From contig CALCFG010000140.1 in NCBI GenBank assembly GCA_937900565.1, positions 1 to 7,043 of the forward strand: a DNA stretch of 7,043 nucleotides, given 5' to 3'. Of this stretch, positions 1 to 6,026 are shown in pieces; within the stretch, counting starts at the first letter, position 1; every line of letters begins with the position of its first letter. A program made the position numbers and the translations under genes. This DNA comes from an uncultured Erysipelotrichaceae bacterium. GTDB taxonomy: Bacteria; Bacillota_I; Bacilli_A; Erysipelotrichales; Erysipelotrichaceae. Below the pieces are notes generated by a model. It ran no database searches. It had not been told where the DNA came from and saw nothing but the letters and a program-made list of their open reading frames with translations.

Positions 1-700
1 AATAATGGCAGTTAATAATGAAACGGGAATGCGCTTTGATATAGATCGAATTGCTGACTTAGTGCGCCAAAATTCCCATGCCAAATTGCATGTCGATGCA
101 GTGCAAGCAATCGGCAAAGAAAATATTGATTTTATACATAAGGTGGATGCATTAACAATTTCGATGCATAAGTTGCATGGCATGAAGGGCGTGGGTATAT
201 TAGCCAAACGTGATAATTTTGCAATTCCAGCATTAATTAGCGCTGGGCAACAAGAATTTGGTTTACGTGGTGGCACAAGCAATGCATGCTTAAATATAAC
301 CTGTGCCAAAACATTACGATTAGCTATTGAAAATCAAGAACAAAATCGTGCCCATGCTAAAGTTTTATTTGATTATGCCTACAATCAATTCGTTAATGAT
401 CCATTGTTTCATATTAATTCAAGTAAGGAGGGATCACCTTTTGTATTTAATGTATCCAGTCTTACCACAACGAGTCAGGTTCTGATGAATGCATTAAATG
501 CCAAAGGCATTTATTGTTCAGCAACCAGTACTTGTGAATCAAAGCAAGGCGCAAGCTTTGTTTTAAAAGCAATGGGATTTAATGAAATTGTTCAAACGGG
601 TTCGCTAAGACTTTCGTTTTCTTATGAAATAAGCATGGAACAATTACAAAAAGCCATTGAAATTATTAAGGAGGTCAATCAACAATATGCTACGCGCTGA
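1..700 (+). CDS. Cysteine desulfurase (NifS/IscS family, NifZ-like), C-terminal part, 5' truncated by window edge
   Basis: A PLP-dependent enzyme that takes sulfur from L-cysteine as an enzyme-bound persulfide and passes it to an acceptor. The frame is open to the left edge (codon at 2-4 is Ile), so the ATG at 5 is an internal Met within the family's conserved VNNE-G segment; roughly the first 150 residues are missing. Numbering from that Met: D31 and Q34 in VDAVQAIGK contact the cofactor ring in this family, and K56 in the MHKLHG motif is the Schiff-base lysine. RGGT lies near residue 90. C177 in STCES aligns with the persulfide cysteine of the family's SGSACSS loop; C171 aligns with an upstream non-catalytic position. 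The C-terminus is complete, ending in TGA. The overlap with thiI matches the Bacillus arrangement, where NifZ supplies sulfur to ThiI. The family assignment is firm; the dedicated role is inferred from context. Confidence 0.93.
   Translation, partial: IMAVNNETGMRFDIDRIADLVRQNSHAKLHVDAVQAIGKENIDFIHKVDALTISMHKLHGMKGVGILAKRDNFAIPALISAGQQEFGLRGGTSNACLNITCAKTLRLAIENQEQNRAHAKVLFDYAYNQFVNDPLFHINSSKEGSPFVFNVSSLTTTSQVLMNALNAKGIYCSATSTCESKQGASFVLKAMGFNEIVQTGSLRLSFSYEISMEQLQKAIEIIKEVNQQYATR
668..674 (+). promoter_or_regulatory. Ribosome binding site of thiI, inside the upstream gene
   Basis: AAGGAGG lies 12 nt before the ATG at 687, within the last codons of the desulfurase gene. It decides the thiI start. 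An alternative in-frame TTG at 657 lies upstream of this site and would add ten residues unlike the family N-terminus, so it is rejected. Ribosomes finishing the desulfurase pass directly over this site, which suggests translational coupling. Confidence 0.8.
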
Positions 701-1886
701 ATATATTTTAGTTCGCTTTGGTGAATTAAGTACCAAAGGGAAGAATAAAAAAGATTTTGTTAACCGCTTAATGCAAAACATGAAAAAAACTTGTGTTAAT
801 TTTCCTTCATTAACTTTCCAAAAAACACACGATCGCATTTTTGTGCATTTGCATGAAGAAGATGGATATCAAGTAATGGAAGTTTTACAAAAAGTGTTTG
901 GTATTTCTTCATTGTCTTTTGCTTATAAAGTACCTTCTGATTTAATTGCAATGGGTGAGAAAGCTTTAGAATTGGTTCAATCATGTCATGCTAAAACCTT
1001 TAAGGTTGCAGCACATCGTCAAGATAAATCATTTAATCCTAACAGCGATGGCATTAACCGTGCGATTGCCAAAGTGATTCTGCAAAAAACAGACTTAAAA
1101 GTAGATGTGCATAATCCAGATTTATTGTTAAAAGTTGAAGTTGGCCGTGAGTTTACTTATTTAAGTGCCGATAAAGTAATTGGTGCTGGTGGGTATCCGG
1201 TAGGTGTGGCTGGGAAAGGATTGGTCATGTTATCTGGTGGTATTGACTCACCAGTATGTTCCTACTTAGCCATGAAACGTGGTGTTTTTTTGGAAGCAAT
1301 CCATTTTGCAGCGCCGCCATATACCAGTGATTTAGCGTTGGATAAAGTAAAAACGTTAGCAAGCCATTTAGCTATGTATCAAGGTTATATTAATTTACAC
1401 ATTGTACCATTTACTCAATTGCAATTAGCTATTTATCAAAATGTTAATGAAAGCTATTGCATTACGTTATTACGTCGTATGATGTTTAGAATTGCTCAAG
1501 AAATTGCAACTCAACGTCAATGTAAAATCTTAGTTACCGGAGAATCCATTGGGCAAGTGGCATCTCAAACTTTAGATAGTATGCAATGTATTAATTCTAC
1601 GATCAGTATGCCAGTGATTCGTCCGTGTGCATGCATGGATAAACTAGAAATTATCGATGTGGCGAAAAAGATTGATACGTATGAAACAAGTATTCTTCCA
1701 TACGAGGATTGCTGCACAATTTTTACTCCGAAATCTCCAGTTACCCATCCACTAATGGATAAATGTGAAAAATATGAATCACGTTTTGATTGGCAAACTT
1801 TATTAAATGAAGCCATTGCTGACACGCAACGTATTACCATTAAATTGGATGCGGTTAATGATGAATCCACTAACGATTTATTTTAA
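687..1886 (+). CDS. thiI: tRNA uracil 4-sulfurtransferase ThiI, short form without rhodanese domain
   Basis: A cytoplasmic enzyme that adenylates U8 of tRNA and replaces its oxygen with sulfur to make 4-thiouridine, a near-UV sensor. The product has 399 residues from the ATG at 687. The N-terminal ferredoxin-like region opens with ILVRFGELSTKGKNK, a ThiI signature. A THUMP tRNA-binding domain follows at about residues 60-165, then the PP-loop ATPase domain with SGGIDSP at 183-189. C342-C343 in the LPYEDCC motif correspond to the catalytic cysteine region (E. coli C344). The protein ends soon after this domain, so the rhodanese domain of the E. coli enzyme is absent, as in Bacillus. Sulfur must then come directly from a desulfurase, and one lies immediately upstream with a 14-nt overlap. 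A role in thiamine thiazole synthesis is possible in other bacteria, but no thiamine gene is visible here. Confidence 0.95.
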   Translation: MLRAEYILVRFGELSTKGKNKKDFVNRLMQNMKKTCVNFPSLTFQKTHDRIFVHLHEEDGYQVMEVLQKVFGISSLSFAYKVPSDLIAMGEKALELVQSCHAKTFKVAAHRQDKSFNPNSDGINRAIAKVILQKTDLKVDVHNPDLLLKVEVGREFTYLSADKVIGAGGYPVGVAGKGLVMLSGGIDSPVCSYLAMKRGVFLEAIHFAAPPYTSDLALDKVKTLASHLAMYQGYINLHIVPFTQLQLAIYQNVNESYCITLLRRMMFRIAQEIATQRQCKILVTGESIGQVASQTLDSMQCINSTISMPVIRPCACMDKLEIIDVAKKIDTYETSILPYEDCCTIFTPKSPVTHPLMDKCEKYESRFDWQTLLNEAIADTQRITIKLDAVNDESTNDLF

Positions 1887-1908
1887 GCGAACGTATTGTT
1901 CGCTTTTT
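1885..1908 (+). terminator. Rho-independent terminator overlapping the thiI stop codon
   Basis: An 8-bp perfect stem, AAGCGAAC (1885-1892) with GTTCGCTT (1898-1905), has a 5-nt loop and runs into a T tract (1904-1908). The 5' arm begins with the last two bases of the thiI TAA. The T tract is short, so some readthrough into the CHR genes is possible. Confidence 0.8.
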
Positions 1909-1925
1909 ACGCATATACATATAAA
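1896..1925 (+). promoter_or_regulatory. Candidate promoter of the CHR gene pair
   Basis: TATAAA at 1920-1925 matches a -10 box at five of six positions. TTGTTC at 1896-1901, 18 bp upstream, keeps only the TTG of a -35 box and lies in the loop and 3' arm of the terminator hairpin. Transcription would start at about 1932, which is the ATG of the first CHR gene. In this AT-rich DNA a -10-like match can arise by chance. Confidence 0.35.
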
Positions 1926-1931
1926 GATTTT

Positions 1932-2492
1932 ATGAAAAAAGTTCCATTTACGTTCCTTAAATTATTTATATCAACATTCTATTTAAGCGCATTTACTTTT
2001 GGGGGAGGTTATGTCATCGTTTCGTTAATGAAACGAAAGTTTGTGGATGAATACGGTTGGTTAAGTGAAAATGAGATGCTAGACCTTACAGCAATTGCGC
2101 AAAGCGCGCCTGGACCGATTGCTGTCAATGGTGCAATAGTATTAGGGTATCAATTGGCAGGATTGAGTGGTGTAATGATAGCAACCATTGCAACAATACT
2201 TCCACCATTTGTCATTATTTCGTTCATATCATTCGTTTATTCGTGGTTTGCGAATAATCCAATCATAGCTTTGTTATTACAAGGTATGCAGGCTGGTGTA
2301 TGTGCATTGATAGTGGTTGTTAGTGTGCAAATGTTAGTCGGCTTAATCAAACAACGCAATGTGTTTTTGAATGTTATATTTGTAATAGCATTAATTGCGA
2401 GTGTATTTTTAAAAGTAAATGTGATTGTTATAATTTTTAGTGCCATTGTATTGGCATTACTGGATTATTGTTACAAGAGGAAAGTAACATGA
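1932..2492 (+). CDS. Short-chain CHR family (chromate transporter) protein, first subunit
   Basis: An integral membrane protein of 186 residues, one half-size member of the CHR superfamily, in which short proteins encoded in pairs act together. The family motifs are visible: FGGGY at 23-27, WLSENEM near 45, and Q-S-A-PGPIAVN with PGP at 60-62. The rest is strongly hydrophobic with several membrane segments and a basic C-terminus. The start is the ATG at 1932, giving MKKVPFTF; the frame stays open to a TTG at 1896, but that lies in the terminator hairpin and has no ribosome binding site. No clear Shine-Dalgarno precedes the ATG either (only AAAG at 1923-1926), unlike the neighbours. The TGA stop overlaps the ATG of the partner gene. 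Chromate efflux is the activity shown for some relatives such as the Bacillus ywrA/ywrB pair. The physiological substrate here, possibly another oxyanion, is unknown. Confidence 0.88.
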   Translation: MKKVPFTFLKLFISTFYLSAFTFGGGYVIVSLMKRKFVDEYGWLSENEMLDLTAIAQSAPGPIAVNGAIVLGYQLAGLSGVMIATIATILPPFVIISFISFVYSWFANNPIIALLLQGMQAGVCALIVVVSVQMLVGLIKQRNVFLNVIFVIALIASVFLKVNVIVIIFSAIVLALLDYCYKRKVT

Positions 2493-3049
2493 TTTATTGG
2501 GAATTATTCATTGCATTTGTTAAGATTGGTGCTTTTTCTTTTGGCGGTGGCTATGCCTCTATGCCACTTATCCAAGCGCAAGTTATTGATCAATATCATT
2601 GGTTAAGCACGAATGAATTTACGAATCTTGTGACAATTTCGCAAATGACACCTGGACCTATTGCCATTAATGCTGCAACATTTGTTGGTCAACAAGTGGC
2701 AGGTACACTCGGTGCTATTGCTGCGACTTTGGGCTGTATCTTACCTTCTTTAATTGTTGTTTTGATACTTGCTATGTTTTACGTTAAATACCGTAATTTA
2801 TCCATTATGCAAACAGTTCTAGCTTACTTAAAACCTTGTGTGATTGCTATGATTTTAGGTAGTGGGATAGAGTTAAGTATAAATGTATTATTTGGACAAT
2901 CTATCCTTGATTTAATGCATGTTAATTGGATGATGATGGTGCTATTTATATCTAGTTTTATTTACCTTTATACTCATCCCAAAGCAAATCCGATAGTTAT
3001 CATGTTACTAAGTGGCGTTATTTATACGATTTTTAGTCTTGTTTGCTAA
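2489..3049 (+). CDS. Short-chain CHR family (chromate transporter) protein, second subunit
   Basis: The partner of the preceding gene, also 186 residues. Its start codon shares bases with the upstream stop (ATGA at 2489-2492), preceded by AAGAGGAAAG at 2475-2484 as ribosome binding site, so the two are very probably translationally coupled and made in equal amounts. The motifs are FGGGY at 18-22, HWLSTNEF near 39, Q-M-T-PGPIAIN with PGP at 55-57, and FVGQQVAG just after. Several hydrophobic membrane segments fill the rest. The two subunits share the same motif order and are clearly paralogous, consistent with duplication of one ancestral half; fused long-chain ChrA proteins carry both halves in one chain. 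In this family the halves are thought to insert with opposite orientation and form a heterodimer in the plasma membrane. No terminator is evident after the TAA stop. Confidence 0.9.
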   Translation: MIYWELFIAFVKIGAFSFGGGYASMPLIQAQVIDQYHWLSTNEFTNLVTISQMTPGPIAINAATFVGQQVAGTLGAIAATLGCILPSLIVVLILAMFYVKYRNLSIMQTVLAYLKPCVIAMILGSGIELSINVLFGQSILDLMHVNWMMMVLFISSFIYLYTHPKANPIVIMLLSGVIYTIFSLVC

Positions 3050-3056
3050 CAATCTG

Positions 3057-3084
3057 TGGATTTTATCTTAAATTTTGTTATTAT
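3057..3084 (+). promoter_or_regulatory. Likely promoter of the T-box-valS transcript
   Basis: TATTAT at 3079-3084 matches the -10 consensus at five of six positions and carries an upstream TG-N (3076-3078), an extended -10 element that can work with a weak -35. The best -35 is poor (TGGATT, 3057-3062, 16 bp spacing). Transcription would start near 3091, just before the first pairing element of the T-box. Confidence 0.5.
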
Positions 3085-3090
3085 ATTAGC

Positions 3091-3330
3091 TAACGACAAA
3101 GAATGGAAGGAGTAATTGCATTCGCCTTGCGAGCGAGTCATGGGTTGGTGAAAGCATGACCAAGTAGTGAAGCAATGAAGTAGTCCAGGAGTTGGTTATC
3201 TGAAACAATCAGTAGGATAGCTCGTGTACTCACGTTACGAGAAGTAAGGGGGATCAATTGATTTGATCCAACAAAGGTGGTACCGCGTTAGTCCTTGGCG
3301 TCCTTTGATGATTGATCAAAGGACTTTTTT
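3091..3330 (+). ncRNA. T-box riboswitch, tRNA-Val responsive (specifier GTA)
   Basis: This leader senses the ratio of uncharged to charged tRNA-Val and permits transcription of valS when the tRNA is uncharged. Stem I spans 3094-3194: base CGAC/GTTG (3094-3097 with 3191-3194), then TGGA/TCCA (3104-3107 with 3184-3187). The specifier loop has the loop-E halves AGTA (3111-3114) and GAA (3177-3179), closed by ATTGC/GCAAT (3115-3119 with 3172-3176). The specifier codon directly after GAA is GTA (3180-3182), which reads Val anticodon UAC. The distal arm is GTCATG/CATGAC (3137-3142 with 3155-3160). Stem II pairs 3195-3200 with 3216-3221; the pre-T-box stem III pairs GGATCA/TGATCC (3251-3256 with 3264-3269). 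The T-box AAAGGTGGTACCGCG is at 3273-3287, with TGGT (3278-3281) complementary to an ACCA tRNA end. CAAAGG (3272-3277) can pair with CCTTTG (3302-3307) as antiterminator. Confidence 0.95.
3300..3330 (+). terminator. Conditional terminator of the valS T-box
   Basis: A 10-bp perfect stem, GTCCTTTGAT (3300-3309) with ATCAAAGGAC (3315-3324), has a 5-nt loop and is followed by six T. Its 5' arm contains the CCTTTG (3302-3307) that the antiterminator also needs, so the two structures exclude each other. Binding of uncharged tRNA should favour the antiterminator and let transcription reach valS. Confidence 0.93.
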
Positions 3331-3337
3331 ATATTTT

Positions 3338-3343
3338 AGGAGG
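3338..3343 (+). promoter_or_regulatory. Ribosome binding site of valS
   Basis: AGGAGG lies 5 nt before the ATG at 3349, just past the T tract of the T-box terminator. It fixes the start. It stands outside the terminator hairpin, so control here is at transcription rather than by masking of the site. Confidence 0.85.
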
Positions 3344-3348
3344 AAAAA

Positions 3349-5955
3349 ATGAAAGAATTAGCTGCAAAATATGATGCAAAAGCTGTTGAAAACGATCGCT
3401 ATGCAAATTGGATTTCCAAAGGGTATTTCCATGCAGGAGACAAAAGTAAAGATCCATTTACTATAGTTATTCCGCCACCCAATGTAACTGGTAAATTACA
3501 TATTGGCCATGCATTGGATAATACTTTGCAAGATATAATTTGCCGTTATCAACGATTAATGGGGAAAGATGTATTGTATTTACCTGGGATGGACCATGCT
3601 GGGATTGCAACCCAAGCTAAAGTAGACGAAAGATTAAAACAACAAGGTATTTCCCGTTATGATATTGGACGTGAAAAATTTTTGGAAGTAGCTTGGAATT
3701 GGAAAGCGGAGTATGGTGATAAAATTCATGAACAATGGGCAAAGTTAGGCAACTCATTGGATTATGAACGTGAACGTTTTACATTGGATGAAGGTTTAAA
3801 TAAAGCGGTTAATCATGTTTTTGTTACTTTGTATAATCAAGGATTGATTTACCAAGGCGAACGAATTATTAACTGGGATGTCGAAGCGAAAACAGCATTA
3901 AGTAATATTGAGGTTTACCATAAAGATGTTAAAGGGGCAATGTATCACATTAACTATAAAGTGGTAGAAACTGGAGAATGTTTTGAAGTTGCGACAACGC
4001 GTCCGGAAACAATGTTTGGGGATGTTTGTGTTGTTGTACATCCAGAAGATGAACGCTTTAAACATTTAATCGGTAAACATGCCATTAACCCAGCCAACAA
4101 TGAATCTTTGCCAATCATTGCAGACGATTACATAGACTTAGAATTTGGTAGTGGTGCTATGAAGTGTACACCAGCACATGACCCAAATGACTTTGCCATT
4201 GCAGAACGTCATCATTTGGATAAAATTTTATGCATGAATCCCGATGGAACAATGAATGAAAGAGCCGGTAAATATGTAGGTATGGACCGATTTGAATGTC
4301 GTAATGCTTTAGTTGAGCAATTAAAAGCTGATGGTTCATTATTAAATATCGAAGAAATTATTCACTCTGTTGGACATTCTGAAAGAACGCACGTCATGGT
4401 AGAACCATACTTAAGTAAACAATGGTTTGTTAAAATGAAACCATTGGCAGCTGATGTTATTAAAGCGCAATCGAATCAAGATACTAAAATTAATTTCTAT
4501 CCTGCGCGTTTTGAACATACTTTCATGCAATGGTTAGAAAATATTGAAGATTGGTGTATTTCTCGGCAATTATGGTGGGGTCATCGCATTCCTGCTTGGT
4601 ATCATAATGTAACAGGAGAAATCTATGTAGGTGAAAATGCACCGATTGATATCGAAAATTGGCATCAAGATGAAGATGTATTGGATACATGGTTTTCAAG
4701 TGCTTTATGGCCTTTTTCAACCTTGGGATGGCCAGATGTTGAATCGGATGATTACAAACGTTACTATCCTACATCGTTGATGGTGACAGGATATGACATT
4801 ATTTTCTTCTGGGTTGCCCGTATGGCTTTCCAAGGTCAACATTTTACAGAACATTTACCTTTTAAAGATTGTTTAATTCATGGGCTTGTTCGTGATGAAC
4901 AAGGACGTAAAATGAGTAAATCATTAGGCAACGGAATTGATCCATTGGATGTTATTGATCGTTATGGCGTGGATTCATTACGGTTCTTCTTAACTACCAA
5001 TGCAACACCGGGGCAAGATTTTAGATACGTTGACAGTAAGGTAGAGGCTTGTTGGAACTTTATTAATAAGATTTGGAATGCTTCGCGATTTGTTTTCATG
5101 AATTGTCAAAATTCGAAAACTTGTGAATTGGATATGCAATTGTCTGCCATTGATCAATGGGTATTAAATAAATACAATCAAACACTTGCTGAAGTTACTC
5201 TAAATATGGACCGGTATGAATTGGCGATAGCAGGGAATGCTTTATATAACTTTGTGTGGGATGATTTTTGTAGTTGGTATATTGAATTAGCCAAGGCGAA
5301 TTTAAATAGCAATGATCAAACGTTAGTTCATTCTACCCAACAAACATTATTGTTTGTATTAAAAGGTATTATTGAAATGTTAAGTCCATTTATGCCATTT
5401 GTAATGGATGAAATTTATCAAGCATTACCAAACGCGAAAGAGTCTGTTAATTTAGAAAGTTGGCCTAAGGCATATACAAATCTAAATTTGGACGATGTAA
5501 CATTAATTGATCAAGCAATCGAAATTATTCAAAAAGTACGTGAAGCTAAAGTCGCTGCCAATGCAAAACCAAGCTTATCAATCGATATTGTTGTCAATGA
5601 TCACCAAGGTCACATTATTCAATACAGTGATTCCATAAAAGCATTAGTTTCACGTATGGCTAAAGCAACAATAGTTGATAAATTGGATATGGATTTAAGT
5701 GTATTAACAACAAGTTTTGGTTCCATTGGCTACAATGGTAATGCCTTAATTAATGTTGAAGAAGAAATTGCTCATTTAACAAAAGAAAAATTGCGATTGG
5801 AAAATGAAATTAAACGTGGTGAAAATATGTTAAATAATGCCAATTTCTTAGCTAAAGCTCCTCAAGCCAAAGTGGATAGTGAAAAAGAAAAATTGGAAAG
5901 TTATCGTGGTCAATATGAGACCGTTATTGCTCGTTTGAATCAATTAAGTAAATAA
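3349..5955 (+). CDS. valS: Valyl-tRNA synthetase
   Basis: A class I aminoacyl-tRNA synthetase that attaches valine to tRNA-Val in the cytoplasm and edits mischarged threonine. The length, 868 residues, is normal for the bacterial enzyme. In order: PPPNVTGKLHIGH with the HIGH ATP-binding motif at 51-54; the inserted CP1 editing domain with ATTRPETMFGD at 215-225; WCISRQLWWGHRIPAWY starting at 402; DVLDTWFSSALWP at 443-455; MVTGYDIIFFWVARM; and the KMSKS loop at 521-525. An alpha-helical anticodon-binding domain starts near 599, and a charged coiled-coil C-terminal arm runs from about 804 to the end (EEEIAHLTKEKLRLENEIKR), a ValRS hallmark that contacts the tRNA. All catalytic motifs are intact. 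The gene is alone in its transcription unit, controlled by the upstream T-box and closed by its own terminator. Confidence 0.98.
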   Translation: MKELAAKYDAKAVENDRYANWISKGYFHAGDKSKDPFTIVIPPPNVTGKLHIGHALDNTLQDIICRYQRLMGKDVLYLPGMDHAGIATQAKVDERLKQQGISRYDIGREKFLEVAWNWKAEYGDKIHEQWAKLGNSLDYERERFTLDEGLNKAVNHVFVTLYNQGLIYQGERIINWDVEAKTALSNIEVYHKDVKGAMYHINYKVVETGECFEVATTRPETMFGDVCVVVHPEDERFKHLIGKHAINPANNESLPIIADDYIDLEFGSGAMKCTPAHDPNDFAIAERHHLDKILCMNPDGTMNERAGKYVGMDRFECRNALVEQLKADGSLLNIEEIIHSVGHSERTHVMVEPYLSKQWFVKMKPLAADVIKAQSNQDTKINFYPARFEHTFMQWLENIEDWCISRQLWWGHRIPAWYHNVTGEIYVGENAPIDIENWHQDEDVLDTWFSSALWPFSTLGWPDVESDDYKRYYPTSLMVTGYDIIFFWVARMAFQGQHFTEHLPFKDCLIHGLVRDEQGRKMSKSLGNGIDPLDVIDRYGVDSLRFFLTTNATPGQDFRYVDSKVEACWNFINKIWNASRFVFMNCQNSKTCELDMQLSAIDQWVLNKYNQTLAEVTLNMDRYELAIAGNALYNFVWDDFCSWYIELAKANLNSNDQTLVHSTQQTLLFVLKGIIEMLSPFMPFVMDEIYQALPNAKESVNLESWPKAYTNLNLDDVTLIDQAIEIIQKVREAKVAANAKPSLSIDIVVNDHQGHIIQYSDSIKALVSRMAKATIVDKLDMDLSVLTTSFGSIGYNGNALINVEEEIAHLTKEKLRLENEIKRGENMLNNANFLAKAPQAKVDSEKEKLESYRGQYETVIARLNQLSK

Positions 5956-5979
5956 AAAATGAAAAGCCTTTCATTTTTT
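5954..5979 (+). terminator. Terminator downstream of valS
   Basis: An 11-bp stem pairs 5954-5964 with 5969-5979 around the loop AGCC; the core is ATGAAA/TTTCAT flanked by A and T runs. It starts within the valS stop codon. The stem is AT-rich and thus weak, but the A-tract/T-tract symmetry is typical of low-GC Gram-positive terminators and might also work on the opposite strand. Confidence 0.7.
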
Positions 5980-5991
5980 ATGTGAAAAAGT

Positions 5992-6020
5992 TTGTTACAA
6001 GTTAGAAAAGATGGTTAAAT
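5992..6020 (+). promoter_or_regulatory. Candidate promoter of the alpha/beta hydrolase gene
   Basis: TTGTTA (5992-5997) and TTAAAT (6015-6020) are separated by 17 bp, and TG-N (6012-6014) directly before the -10 forms an extended -10 element. Each hexamer matches its consensus at four of six positions. The predicted start of transcription, about seven bases past the -10, falls on the ATG at 6027. Confidence 0.45.
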
Positions 6021-6026
6021 AAATAT

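Noticed and set aside
657..686. A TTG at 657 as an earlier thiI start.
   Set aside because: The AAGGAGG lies downstream of it, and the ATG at 687 gives the family-typical N-terminus.
644..984. Two minus-strand open frames of 62 and 64 codons across the start of thiI.
   Set aside because: They lie antisense to a well-conserved coding region, lack ribosome binding sites and resemble no known protein.
1565..1870. A 101-codon minus-strand open frame within thiI.
   Set aside because: It is antisense to the conserved ThiI PP-loop domain, with no start signal and no recognisable motif; it is a by-product of thiI codon use.
2468..2488. A TTG at 2468 as an earlier start for the second CHR gene.
   Set aside because: It would place AAGAGGAAAG inside the coding region; the ATG at 2489 has that site at correct spacing and the common ATGA coupling.
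3086..3093. Palindrome TTAGCTAA at the start of the valS leader, considered as an operator.
   Set aside because: It is only 8 bp and AT-rich, overlaps the predicted transcript start, and has no second copy nearby.
3223..3241. Inverted repeat CTCGT/ACGAG with inner CGTG/CACG, considered as an independent operator or terminator.
   Set aside because: It sits between stem II and stem III of the T-box and is best explained as part of the stem II/IIA-B region of that RNA.
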